Positions 20,906 through 28,114 of a DNA stretch of 64,000 nt are shown piece after piece. The stretch is from JAGWRA01 sp035534615 (GTDB lineage: Bacteria; Acidobacteriota; Vicinamibacteria; Vicinamibacterales; CAVVIG01): NCBI GenBank assembly GCA_035534615.1, contig DATLRO010000068.1:1-64000 (forward strand). The letters run 5' to 3'. The position numbers and the translations under genes were made by a program. Under the pieces are notes generated by a model that was not told where the DNA came from, made no database searches, and saw only the letters and a list, made by a program, of their open reading frames with translations. Each line of letters opens with the position of its first letter. Position 1 is the stretch's first letter.

Positions 20906-21141
20906 CCGGCATGAGCGAGGAGGCGCTGCGCGCGCTCGTCCGCGACGTCGTGGCACGCGGCGCGGCGCAGGCCGGGGGCGCCGGCGGCTCGCTGGACACG
21001 ACGGTCACGACCGTGGCGGCGGTGCTGGTGCACGCCAGCCATCAGCGGTTCACGGCCCTGCCGCGCCCCGGCGACGCCTGTCTGATCGAGCCGGCCGTGC
21101 CGTGCACCCACTGCGGGTACTGCCAGTCGTACGGCCACTGA
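20902..21141 (+). CDS. Small Cys-motif protein of the microcompartment locus, putative novel cargo
   Basis: 79 aa, no family that I recognise. The N-terminus (MSEEALRALVRDVVARGAA from residue 4) predicts an amphipathic helix matching the pattern LxAL[IV]xD[AV]V also seen at the aldolase C-terminus, which suggests an encapsulation peptide. A Gly-rich linker follows, then a short middle region ('VAAVLVHASHQRFTALPRPG') and a terminal C68-x2-C71-x2-C74 cluster ('CTHCGYCQSYGH') capable of binding zinc or an iron-sulfur cluster. It is coupled to BMC-P copy 3. It could be a cargo cofactor protein, a scaffold or an assembly factor; no function is claimed. Confidence 0.75.
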   Translation: MTGMSEEALRALVRDVVARGAAQAGGAGGSLDTTVTTVAAVLVHASHQRFTALPRPGDACLIEPAVPCTHCGYCQSYGH

Positions 21142-21156
21142 GCGACGCAAACGGTC

Positions 21157-22107
21157 ATGCCCAAACCAGCCCTGCTCGTCACGCGGCGGATTCCGGCGTC
21201 GGTGCTCGCCCGTCTCGAGCCGGTCTGCGACATCGATCTCTACACGGGCGACGCGGCCATCCCCCGCGGCGAGCTGCTCGAGCGCGTCCGCGGCAAGCAG
21301 GCGCTGATGTGCCTGCTGACCGATCGTATCGACCGCGAGCTGCTCGAGGCGGGGCGCGACCTGCGGATCGTCGCGAACATCGCCGTCGGCTACAACAACG
21401 TCGACGTGGCCTCCGCGGCCGGGCGCGGCATCATCGTCACCAACACGCCGGACGTGCTGACCGAGTCGGTGGCCGACTTCACCTGGGCGCTCATCCTCGC
21501 GCTGACCCGGCGCGTCTCGGAAGGCGAACGGGTGGTCCGCAGCGGCACGTGGAAGGGCTGGGCCCTCGACTTCATGCTGGGCACGGACGTCCGGGGCAAG
21601 CAGCTCGGGCTGATCGGCATGGGGCGGATCGCCCGGGCCGTCGCAGCGCGGGCGCCGGCGTTCGGCATGCGCGTGGCGTACGCCGACGAGCAGGCGGTCA
21701 GCGTGCCGGGTGCCGAGGCGATGTCGCTCGATCGGCTGCTGACGACCTCGGACGTCGTGTCGCTGCACGTGCCGCTGACCGACGGCACCCGTCATCTGAT
21801 CGACCGGCGGGCGCTGACCAGGATGAAGCGGTCCGCCTACCTGATCAACACGGCGCGCGGGCCGGTCGTCGACGAAGAGGCGCTCGCGTGGGCGCTCGGC
21901 CAGCATCTGATCGCCGGCGCCGCGCTGGACGTGTACGAGAACGAGCCGGCCATCCAGCCCGCCCTGATGACGATGGAACACGTGCTGCTGGTGCCGCACC
22001 TCGGCAGTGCCACGACCGAGACGCGGACGGCCATGGCGGATCTCGCGGCCAGCAACGTGCTGGCCGTTCTGGCGGGCAAGCCGGCGCTGACCGCCGTGCC
22101 GGCGTGA
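21157..22107 (+). CDS. D-isomer-specific 2-hydroxyacid dehydrogenase (glyoxylate/hydroxypyruvate reductase-like)
   Basis: 316 aa NAD(P)-dependent oxidoreductase. Rossmann motif 'GLIGMGRIARAVAARAPAFG' followed by 'AYADEQ', where the acidic residue after the second strand suggests NAD rather than NADP. Catalytic Arg in 'INTARGPVVDEEAL', Glu in the 'DVYENEP' block and His in 'VPHLGSATTETR'. It lies 15 bp after the small Cys-motif gene and is the only redox enzyme in the microcompartment run, so it may process a 2-hydroxy- or 2-oxoacid product. It has no terminal helix extension, so it is probably outside the shell. Confidence 0.88.
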   Translation: MPKPALLVTRRIPASVLARLEPVCDIDLYTGDAAIPRGELLERVRGKQALMCLLTDRIDRELLEAGRDLRIVANIAVGYNNVDVASAAGRGIIVTNTPDVLTESVADFTWALILALTRRVSEGERVVRSGTWKGWALDFMLGTDVRGKQLGLIGMGRIARAVAARAPAFGMRVAYADEQAVSVPGAEAMSLDRLLTTSDVVSLHVPLTDGTRHLIDRRALTRMKRSAYLINTARGPVVDEEALAWALGQHLIAGAALDVYENEPAIQPALMTMEHVLLVPHLGSATTETRTAMADLAASNVLAVLAGKPALTAVPA

Positions 22108-22111
22108 CCCC

Positions 22112-22912
22112 ATGCCGGTGACTGCCGCGAGCGTCCCGGCCCGCCGCGGGCGCGGACCGCAGGCCCGGCGGCCGGCGGTGCCGCCACTGCCCTCGCCGGC
22201 CGCGGTCGACGCCGTGCTGCACACCCTCGCGAGGGCCATCACCGGCCTCGAACTGCCGGCGGTCGAGAAGATCGCCACCGACCAGGCGGAGGATCCGTTC
22301 CAGGTCCTCATCGCGACGCTGCTGTCGGCGCGGACGCAGGACGCGACGACGCTGGCGGCCTCGCGGCGGCTGTTCGGGGTGGCCCGCACGCCGGCCGCGA
22401 TGGCGCGGCTGACGGTCCGCCGGATCGAGCGGCTGATCTATCCCGTCAGCTTCTACCGGCACAAGGCCCGCTTCGTCCGGGCGACCTGCCGGCTGCTGAT
22501 GGCGCGGTACGGCGGGCGCGTGCCCGGGACGATGGACGAACTGCTGCAGCTGCCGGGCGTGGGACGCAAGACGGCGAATCTGGTCCTGATCCTCGCCCAC
22601 CGCAGCCAGGACAACATCTGCGTCGACACGCACGTTCACCGGCTGGCCAACCGGCTGGGCTGGGTCCGGACGCGCGTGCCCGACGAGACGGAGCAGGCGT
22701 TGTACCGGGCGGTCGATCGCCGCTGGTGGCCGTACGTGAATCTCTATTTCGTCACGTGGGGGCAGAACGTCTGCCGGCCGATTGCGCCGCGATGCGGCGC
22801 CTGCCCGGTTCAGGAGGCGTGCCCGCGCATCGGGGTCACGCGTACGCGGCGCACGGTCGGGCCGGGAACGCCCGGCCGCGCGTCGCACTCAGCAAAGGGA
22901 GCCGAACGATGA
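22112..22912 (+). CDS. nth: Endonuclease III (DNA glycosylase/AP lyase)
   Basis: 266 aa base-excision-repair enzyme removing oxidised pyrimidines. Helix-hairpin-helix 'LPGVGRKTANLVL' with the catalytic Lys, catalytic Asp in 'CVDTHVHRLANRLG', and a C-terminal [4Fe-4S] site with the canonical C-x6-C-x2-C-x5-C spacing ('CRPIAPRCGACPVQEAC'). A basic, Pro-rich N-terminal extension of about 35 residues is unusual and may reflect a later true start. Four bp after the dehydrogenase; ATGA overlap with the cyclophilin gene. Confidence 0.95.
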   Translation: MPVTAASVPARRGRGPQARRPAVPPLPSPAAVDAVLHTLARAITGLELPAVEKIATDQAEDPFQVLIATLLSARTQDATTLAASRRLFGVARTPAAMARLTVRRIERLIYPVSFYRHKARFVRATCRLLMARYGGRVPGTMDELLQLPGVGRKTANLVLILAHRSQDNICVDTHVHRLANRLGWVRTRVPDETEQALYRAVDRRWWPYVNLYFVTWGQNVCRPIAPRCGACPVQEACPRIGVTRTRRTVGPGTPGRASHSAKGAER

Positions 22913-23478
22913 AGAACGTGTCTCGCGTTGTCTGGACCGCTGTGGCGGTCGTGTCCATGCTGGCCGTCAGCGGTCTCAAGGCGTCCGCCCAGGATCAGAT
23001 TCCGACCGAGAAGGGGCCGATCCTGGTGGTGGAGACGGTCCGGGGGACCTTCGAGATCAAGACCTATCCCAAAGAGGCCCCGAAAACCGTCGCGCACATC
23101 GTCGCGCTCACCAAGCGCGGCTTCTACAACGGCCTGCGCTTTCACCGCGTCGTGCCGGGCTTCGTCATCCAGGTCGGCGACCCGCAGAGCCGCGACCTGT
23201 CGAAGCGGGCGCTCTGGGGCACCGGCGGCAGCGGCCATCCGATCGGCGTCGCCGAGTTCAGTCCGAAGCTGACGCACATCACGGGAGCCGTCGCCATGGC
23301 GTACGCCGGCACGCCGCAGTCGGCCGACAGCCAGTTCTACATCACGCTGGCCCCGCAGCACAGCCTCGACGGCAAGTACGTGGTGTTCGGCCAGGTGATC
23401 AAGGGCGACGACGTGCCGGCGAAGATCAAGGTGGGCGACCTGATCAAGAAGATGTACGTGAAACCCGGGACGGAGTAG
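22909..23478 (+). CDS. Secreted cyclophilin-type peptidyl-prolyl isomerase
   Basis: 189 aa. A signal peptide (about 1-27, ending 'GLKASA') exports the protein to the periplasm. The cyclophilin domain shows 'FEIKTYPKEAPKTVAHIVAL', catalytic Arg in 'GLRFHRVVPGFVIQVGDP', 'QSADSQFYITLAPQHSLDGKY' and 'VFGQVIKG'. The start overlaps the nth stop by 4 nt and has AGGGAG upstream. Its 3' end overlaps the converging DUF72 gene by 35 bp. Confidence 0.94.
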   Translation: MKNVSRVVWTAVAVVSMLAVSGLKASAQDQIPTEKGPILVVETVRGTFEIKTYPKEAPKTVAHIVALTKRGFYNGLRFHRVVPGFVIQVGDPQSRDLSKRALWGTGGSGHPIGVAEFSPKLTHITGAVAMAYAGTPQSADSQFYITLAPQHSLDGKYVVFGQVIKGDDVPAKIKVGDLIKKMYVKPGTE

Positions 23479-24421
23479 TCGGCACGAAGGACGCCAGCTC
23501 GGGATACGCCGCGACGAACGCGGGCGGATAGTCGCCCGCGGTCGGCAGGCGGAGCCGGTGTTTGAGCATCAGGGCGTTGGCCGGCGCTTTGGCCGCGAAG
23601 TGGTTGTTCAGGTAGACGTACAGCTTCTTCACCAGGCGACCGGCCGCGTCGATCGTCCGCGCGAACTCGTCCACCTCGGCCGGCGCGTACAGGTAGTTGT
23701 ACCGGTCCTCCGCGTGCTCGTGCCGCCACCAGGCCGCCGCGTTCCGCCCGTGCAGCCGCAGGTAGTACGCCGTCGGCAGGTTCGGCAGCTCGTTCTGGCG
23801 GATCGAGAAGCGGAATTTCGGCTCGTCGATCTGGACCCACGCGGCGCCGAAGCCGTTGAGCAGCGCCAGCGTGTCGCCGAGGCGGTCGCTCCAGCTCCGA
23901 TGGCGCAGCTCGACCGCCATCGGATAGCCGGCGAACGCCCGGAGCAGGCCGGCGAGGTGGTCGCGCGAGTCGGCGGCGTCCTTGAAGCTCGGCGGGAACT
24001 GCGCGAGCAGCATGCCGAGCCGGCCGGCGGCGGCGATCGGCTCGATCCCGGTCCGGAAGGCGTCGAGATCGGCCTGGGTGACGCGCGCCAGTTCGTCCAG
24101 GACGCCGGCCGGCACGTCGCCCGCCGGCACCCCGGGCAGCGCCGCCTGCCTGAACATCTCCGGGTGCGTGAACTTCCGGTACAGCTTGAGGGAGAACCGG
24201 AAGCCGGGCGGCGTGCGGGCCACCCACGAGCGGGCGATGGCGGCGCGCGGCTGTCCGTAGAACGTCGTGTTGACCTCGACGGTGTCGAAGCGCTCGGCGT
24301 AATAGGCGAGCTCGTCGAACGGTTTCGGGCGCGCGGCCGTGGCCGGGTAGAACAGGCCGGTCCACGTCCCCCGGCCGGTCGGATAGTTCCAGCCGGACGT
24401 CCCGATGTACAGATCACCCAT
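23444..24421 (-). CDS. DUF72 (YecE-type) TIM-barrel protein
   Basis: 325 aa. The start 'LYIGTSGWNYP' and the blocks 'FDTVEVNTTFYGQP', 'FRFSLKLYRKFTH', 'GMLLAQFPPSF' and 'AVELRHRSW' identify DUF72, a family of unknown function with a TIM-barrel fold. 'NLPTAYYLRLHGRNA' and 'YVYLNNHFAAKAPANAL' complete the profile. It starts 6 bp after the selenoprotein candidate and is therefore in its operon. The C-terminus overlaps the cyclophilin gene antisense by 35 bp. Confidence 0.9.
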   Translation of the reverse strand: MGDLYIGTSGWNYPTGRGTWTGLFYPATAARPKPFDELAYYAERFDTVEVNTTFYGQPRAAIARSWVARTPPGFRFSLKLYRKFTHPEMFRQAALPGVPAGDVPAGVLDELARVTQADLDAFRTGIEPIAAAGRLGMLLAQFPPSFKDAADSRDHLAGLLRAFAGYPMAVELRHRSWSDRLGDTLALLNGFGAAWVQIDEPKFRFSIRQNELPNLPTAYYLRLHGRNAAAWWRHEHAEDRYNYLYAPAEVDEFARTIDAAGRLVKKLYVYLNNHFAAKAPANALMLKHRLRLPTAGDYPPAFVAAYPELASFVPTTPSRVSRTSS

Positions 24422-24427
24422 GACGGC

Positions 24428-24763
24428 TCATCCGAGCGCGCGATACCGATCCTGGTCGAAGCCGAAGACGACCGTCGTCCCCTTGATGAGGATCGGCCGT
24501 TTGATCAGGTTCGGCTGCTGCAGCATGAGGTCGATCGCTTCCTTCTTCGTCGTGGGCAGCGGCCGGGTCTTGAACACCGGGCTCCGGCGGCTGACGAAGT
24601 CCAGGATGTGGTCCGCGTCGACGTGGCGCTCGAGAAACGCCCGATCCGGCGGCTGGCGGTTGATGTCGCGTTCTTCGACGTCGAGTCCGATCTGCTCCAG
24701 AAACCTTCTGGCGTGGCGGCAGGTCGTTCACGTCGGCTTCCAGTAGAAGAGTGCGCGCGTCAT
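24428..24763 (-). CDS. ArsC/Spx-like thioredoxin-fold protein with in-frame UGA at the active-site Cys (putative selenoprotein)
   Basis: 111 codons if UGA (24728-24730) is read through. Before it: MTRALFYWKPT; after it: TTCRHARRFLEQIGLDVEER, continuing through 'PVFKTRPLP', 'QQPNLIKRPILIKG' and 'VVFGFDQDRYRALG' to TGA. This is a complete ArsC/Spx/YffB-type protein in which the first Cys of the family's CxxC ('YWKPTCTTCR') is UGA, giving U-T-T-C. A 6-bp hairpin with a GGU loop starts 16 nt after the UGA, matching bacterial SECIS geometry. ATG 24763 has AAGGGGGG upstream. The fold reduces arsenate or disulfides, or binds RNA polymerase; which applies here is unknown. The alternative, a nonsense-mutated gene, is less likely because the rest of the frame is intact and the UGA falls exactly on the catalytic residue. 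Confidence 0.85.
24692..24722 (-). promoter_or_regulatory. Bacterial SECIS-like hairpin downstream of the UGA codon
   Basis: On the minus strand the upper stem is CCAGAA-GGT-TTCTGG (24697-24711), six perfect pairs with a 3-nt GGU loop; a lower stem CTGC/GCAG (24719-24722 with 24692-24695) extends it across an internal loop. The apical loop begins 22 nt after the UGA, in the range required by SelB. The hairpin is encoded by AGA, AGG and TTT, codons that are rare in this GC-rich genome, which suggests selection at RNA level. Confidence 0.78.
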
Positions 24764-24781
24764 GGGCCCCCCTTGATGCCC

Positions 24782-24787
24782 ATTGTA
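24782..24787 (-). promoter_or_regulatory. -10 box for the selenoprotein candidate / DUF72 operon
   Basis: TACAAT on the minus strand, 18 nt before the ATG at 24763, with the ribosome site between. No clear -35 hexamer. Confidence 0.45.
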
Positions 24788-24848
24788 AAGGGGCGGGGGC
24801 GATCGGGACGCGGAAAACCCGGGCCGGGAGCCGGCCCGCGCGTGCGGG

Positions 24849-24854
24849 TACAAT
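24849..24854 (+). promoter_or_regulatory. -10 box for queE-queC
   Basis: TACAAT on the plus strand, 27 nt before the queE TTG start, back to back with the leftward TACAAT at 24782-24787. No clear -35 hexamer. Confidence 0.45.
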
Positions 24855-24881
24855 TGACCCGGTGGCGCAGCCGGAGCGATC

Positions 24882-25520
24882 TTGACGATCAACGAGATTT
24901 TCCATTCGATTCAGGGGGAATCGACCCACGCGGGGCGGCCCTGCGTCTTCGTCCGCCTGACGGCGTGCGACCTCCGCTGTACCTGGTGCGACACGCCGTA
25001 CGCCTTCCACGAAGGCCGCCGGATGAGCGTGGACGAGGTCATGGCGGCGGTGGAGGCGTACGCCTGCCCGCTCGTCGAGATCACCGGCGGCGAGCCGCTG
25101 CTGCAGGAAGACGTCTACCCGCTGATGGACCGCCTGCTGGCGGCCGGCCGGACCGTACTGCTCGAGACCGGCGGTCACCGGAGCACCGCCCGCGTCCCGC
25201 CCGCCGTCGTCCGGGTCCTCGACGTGAAGTGTCCGGGCAGCGGCGAGGCGGCCCGCATGGACTGGCGCAATCTCGACGCGCTGGCGCCGCACGACGAGGT
25301 CAAGTTCGTGATCCGGGACCGCGACGACTATCTGTTCGCCCGTGACGTCATCCGCCGGCATGCGCTCGTCGGGCGCTGCGCGGCCGTCCTGCTGTCGCCG
25401 GTGCACGGCGTGCTGGCGCCGCGCGAGCTGTCCGCCTGGGTGCTGGAGGACGCGCTGCCCGTGCGCGTGCAGCTCCAGGTGCACAAGTACATCTGGGGCG
25501 CGGACGTGAGAGGAGTGTGA
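24882..25520 (+). CDS. queE: 7-carboxy-7-deazaguanine synthase QueE
   Basis: 212 aa radical-SAM enzyme converting 6-carboxytetrahydropterin to 7-carboxy-7-deazaguanine in queuosine/preQ0 synthesis. The cluster motif is C29-x3-C33-x2-C36 ('TACDLRCTWCDT'), with 'FHSIQGESTHAGRP' at the N-terminus and the SAM-binding 'EITGGEPLLQ'. TTG start with GGAG 6 nt upstream. Followed 7 bp later by queC, so the pair forms a queuosine operon; queD and queF are not in the window. Confidence 0.95.
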   Translation: MTINEIFHSIQGESTHAGRPCVFVRLTACDLRCTWCDTPYAFHEGRRMSVDEVMAAVEAYACPLVEITGGEPLLQEDVYPLMDRLLAAGRTVLLETGGHRSTARVPPAVVRVLDVKCPGSGEAARMDWRNLDALAPHDEVKFVIRDRDDYLFARDVIRRHALVGRCAAVLLSPVHGVLAPRELSAWVLEDALPVRVQLQVHKYIWGADVRGV

Positions 25521-25527
25521 GCGCCCG

Positions 25528-26217
25528 GTGAACGCGGTGGTGCTGCTCAGCGGCGGGCTCGACTCCTACACGGCCGCGGCCACGGCGAGGGCCGACGGCT
25601 TCACGCTGTACGCGCTGACGGTGCAGTACGGACAGCGGCACGCGCAGGAACTGGACGCAGCCCGGCGGGTGGCGCGCCACCTCGACGTCGCGCGCCACCT
25701 CGAGCTGCGCGTGGACCTGTCGCGCATCGGCGGATCCGCGCTCACGGCCGATCTGCCCGTGCCGCGCGATCGTCCGATCGACGCGGCCGACATCCCGATC
25801 ACCTACGTGCCGGCCCGCAACACCGTGTTCCTCTCGCTGGCGCTGGCGTGGGCGGAGGTGATCCCGGCGGCCGACATCGTCATCGGCGTCAACGCCCTCG
25901 ACTACTCGGGCTATCCCGACTGCCGGCCCGAGTACCTGGAGGCGTTCGAACGCCTGGCCGCGCTGGCGACCAGAGCGGGCGTCGAGGGCACCCGATTCCG
26001 CATCCACGCACCGCTGCTGCGGCTGACCAAGGCGGGGATCATCCAGCGCGGCGTCGCGCTCGGGCTCGACTACGGCCTGACGCACAGCTGCTACGACCCG
26101 GAGCCGGACGGGCGGCCGTGCGGGCGGTGCGACAGCTGCCGGCTGCGGGCGAAGGGATTCGAGGAGGCGGGCGTCACGGATCCGCTGATCGTGGCGTCCG
26201 GTCGTTCGACACGGTGA
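25528..26217 (+). CDS. queC: 7-cyano-7-deazaguanine synthase QueC
   Basis: 229 aa ATP-dependent enzyme that makes preQ0 from 7-carboxy-7-deazaguanine and ammonia. PP-loop SGGLDS at 8-13, 'TVQYGQRHAQELDAA', 'ITYVPARNTVFLSLALAWAE' and 'GVNALDYSGYPDCRPEY'. The C-terminal zinc site is intact: 'CYDPEPDGRPCGRCDSC'. GTG start. Operon partner of queE. Confidence 0.96.
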   Translation: MNAVVLLSGGLDSYTAAATARADGFTLYALTVQYGQRHAQELDAARRVARHLDVARHLELRVDLSRIGGSALTADLPVPRDRPIDAADIPITYVPARNTVFLSLALAWAEVIPAADIVIGVNALDYSGYPDCRPEYLEAFERLAALATRAGVEGTRFRIHAPLLRLTKAGIIQRGVALGLDYGLTHSCYDPEPDGRPCGRCDSCRLRAKGFEEAGVTDPLIVASGRSTR

Positions 26218-26269
26218 GCGGGCGCGTCGGCGCACGGTCGACGCCGGAGGAGGCCTCGTCCTGAGTCCG

Positions 26270-28114
26270 GTGCAGAACATCTTCACGCGACAGTCGCTCA
26301 GGCGTCAGGTCTTCATGGTCAGCGCGGCGCTCCTCCTGCCGCTCCTCGGGGCGATCGCCTGGTCGGCCACCCGGACCTATCGCGAACGCGAAGCCGACCT
26401 GCGCGAGCAGGCGTCGGTCGTCGTGGCCACCGCGGCGGCGTATCTGAACCAGCGGTTCGACAACCTGGACTCGCTCGCGGTCGTGCTGGGGCGCTATCCC
26501 GCCATCCGCACGCTGAACGCCGAGGCATCCCACCGGCTGCTCGGGGCGCTGCTGTCGCGATATCCCTTCCTGCTCGACATCGTCGTCACCGACCCGACCG
26601 GACGCCTCCGCGGCTCGGGCCTCGCTCCGCCGCCCGGCGGGGCCCCTCCGTTCGAGGGGGCGTGCCTGCAGCAGGTCCTGCGCACGGACCGATCGTGCGC
26701 CAGCGATTACATGGTCGATGCCTCGACGCGCCGGCCCATCATCGTGCTGGCATATCCGATTCCGGGCGACGACGGGCGCCCGGTGGGCGTGCTGAACTTC
26801 GCGCTGAACCTGCTGTCGCTGCAGAACGCGTTCGCGGCGATCCCGCTCCCCAGCGGGTCGGTGATCACGCTCACCGATCGCACCAGCCGCGTGCTGGTGC
26901 GAAGCCGGGATGCGCTCGAGTACGTCGGCGTCCGGATCGACCCGCACCACGCGCTGGCGCCCGGCCGTGTCCCTCCCATCAGGGTCATGCGGGGGCTGGA
27001 TGGCACCGAGGAAATCTTCGGCAACGCGGTGATCGCGCGCGGTCCCTGGCTCCTGAGCGTCGGGATCCCGAAGTCGCTGGCCGTGGCGCGCGTCTGGCCG
27101 CTCTGGCGCCGTAATTTCCGCATCGCGGTCGGCGCCGTGCTCGCCAGCCTGATCTTCGCGCTGTTCCTCGCCCGCGGGCTCAGCCGGCCGCTCTCGGCCC
27201 TCACGACCGCGGCCCAGCGGATCGCCGGCGGCGACCTCAGCCCCCCCGCGCCGATGGTCGCGCCGAACCGCGAGCTCGCCCAGCTTCGCGACGCGTTCGG
27301 CACGATGGCGACGAACCTGGCCGAGGCCCGGGCCGCGCTCGACGCGCAGATTGCCCAGGAACGCCGGGCCCGCGAGGAGGTCGAGCTGCTGCAGGACCAG
27401 GTCGTCCGGCAGGAGCGGCTGGCGGCGGTCGGGCTGCTCGTGTCGGGCGTGGCCCACGAGCTGAACAATCCGCTGCAGGCGATCCTCGGTGCGACCGAGC
27501 TCATGCAGCAGCAGGCGCGGGTGGCCTTGCCGCCGCCGGTGCTGGACGAAATCGCCTTCATCCAGAAGGAGGGGGCGCGGGCGCGCGACATCATCCGCAA
27601 CCTGTCGCGGTTTGCCCGCCAGGAGACCAGCCCCACCGCGGACGTCCGGCTGGCCGACGTCGTGGCAGCCGTGCTGCAGCTGCGCGAGCGCGATCTCACC
27701 CGGGCGGCGATCCGCTACCAGGTGGACATCCGATCCGATCGGCCGGTCGTCGCCGGATTCACCGAGCTGCAGCAGGTCGTGCTCAACTTCGTCGTCAACG
27801 CCGAACAGGCGATCGCCGAGGCCGGCCGACCGGACGGCCTGGTCGCCATCGACATCCACGACGTCGACCACCGCGTCCGACTGGAGGTCGCCGACAACGG
27901 GAACGGGGTTCCCGAGACGCACGAGCCGAAGCTGTTTCAGCCGTTCTTCACGACCAAGCCGGCCGGCTACGGCACCGGCCTGGGCCTGTCGGTGAGCTAC
28001 GGCATCATCGATTCCTGTGGCGGAGCGATCGGGTACGCCCGGAACGAGTGGGGCGGCGCCACCTTCTACTTCGAACTGCCGGCCCGATCGGCTGGCACGG
28101 AGGCCGCCTCGTGA
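26270..28114 (+). CDS. Membrane sensor histidine kinase (Cache-HAMP-HisKA-HATPase)
   Basis: 614 aa. A transmembrane helix near 18-38, an extracytoplasmic sensing region (about 40-285) with Cache-like features ('LLDIVVTDPTGRLRGSG', 'ILLSVGIPKSLAVARV'-type end), a second helix (about 288-305), HAMP ('GLSRPLSALTTAAQRIAGGDL'), coiled coil, HisKA with His396 in 'GVAHELNNPLQ', and HATPase with 'VLNFVVNAEQAI', 'DNGNGVPET' and 'GTGLGLSVSYGI'. No receiver or partner regulator lies next to it. GTG start; a GGAGGAGG sits about 17 nt before, farther than usual. GTGA overlap with the next gene. Confidence 0.9.
   Translation: MQNIFTRQSLRRQVFMVSAALLLPLLGAIAWSATRTYREREADLREQASVVVATAAAYLNQRFDNLDSLAVVLGRYPAIRTLNAEASHRLLGALLSRYPFLLDIVVTDPTGRLRGSGLAPPPGGAPPFEGACLQQVLRTDRSCASDYMVDASTRRPIIVLAYPIPGDDGRPVGVLNFALNLLSLQNAFAAIPLPSGSVITLTDRTSRVLVRSRDALEYVGVRIDPHHALAPGRVPPIRVMRGLDGTEEIFGNAVIARGPWLLSVGIPKSLAVARVWPLWRRNFRIAVGAVLASLIFALFLARGLSRPLSALTTAAQRIAGGDLSPPAPMVAPNRELAQLRDAFGTMATNLAEARAALDAQIAQERRAREEVELLQDQVVRQERLAAVGLLVSGVAHELNNPLQAILGATELMQQQARVALPPPVLDEIAFIQKEGARARDIIRNLSRFARQETSPTADVRLADVVAAVLQLRERDLTRAAIRYQVDIRSDRPVVAGFTELQQVVLNFVVNAEQAIAEAGRPDGLVAIDIHDVDHRVRLEVADNGNGVPETHEPKLFQPFFTTKPAGYGTGLGLSVSYGIIDSCGGAIGYARNEWGGATFYFELPARSAGTEAAS

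Noticed and set aside
24428..24727. Interpretation of the ArsC/Spx-like gene as a simple pseudogene or as starting after the TGA
   Set aside because: The frame is intact before and after, the TGA sits exactly on the catalytic residue, and a well-placed SECIS-like hairpin follows; a start after the TGA would remove the first strand of the fold.
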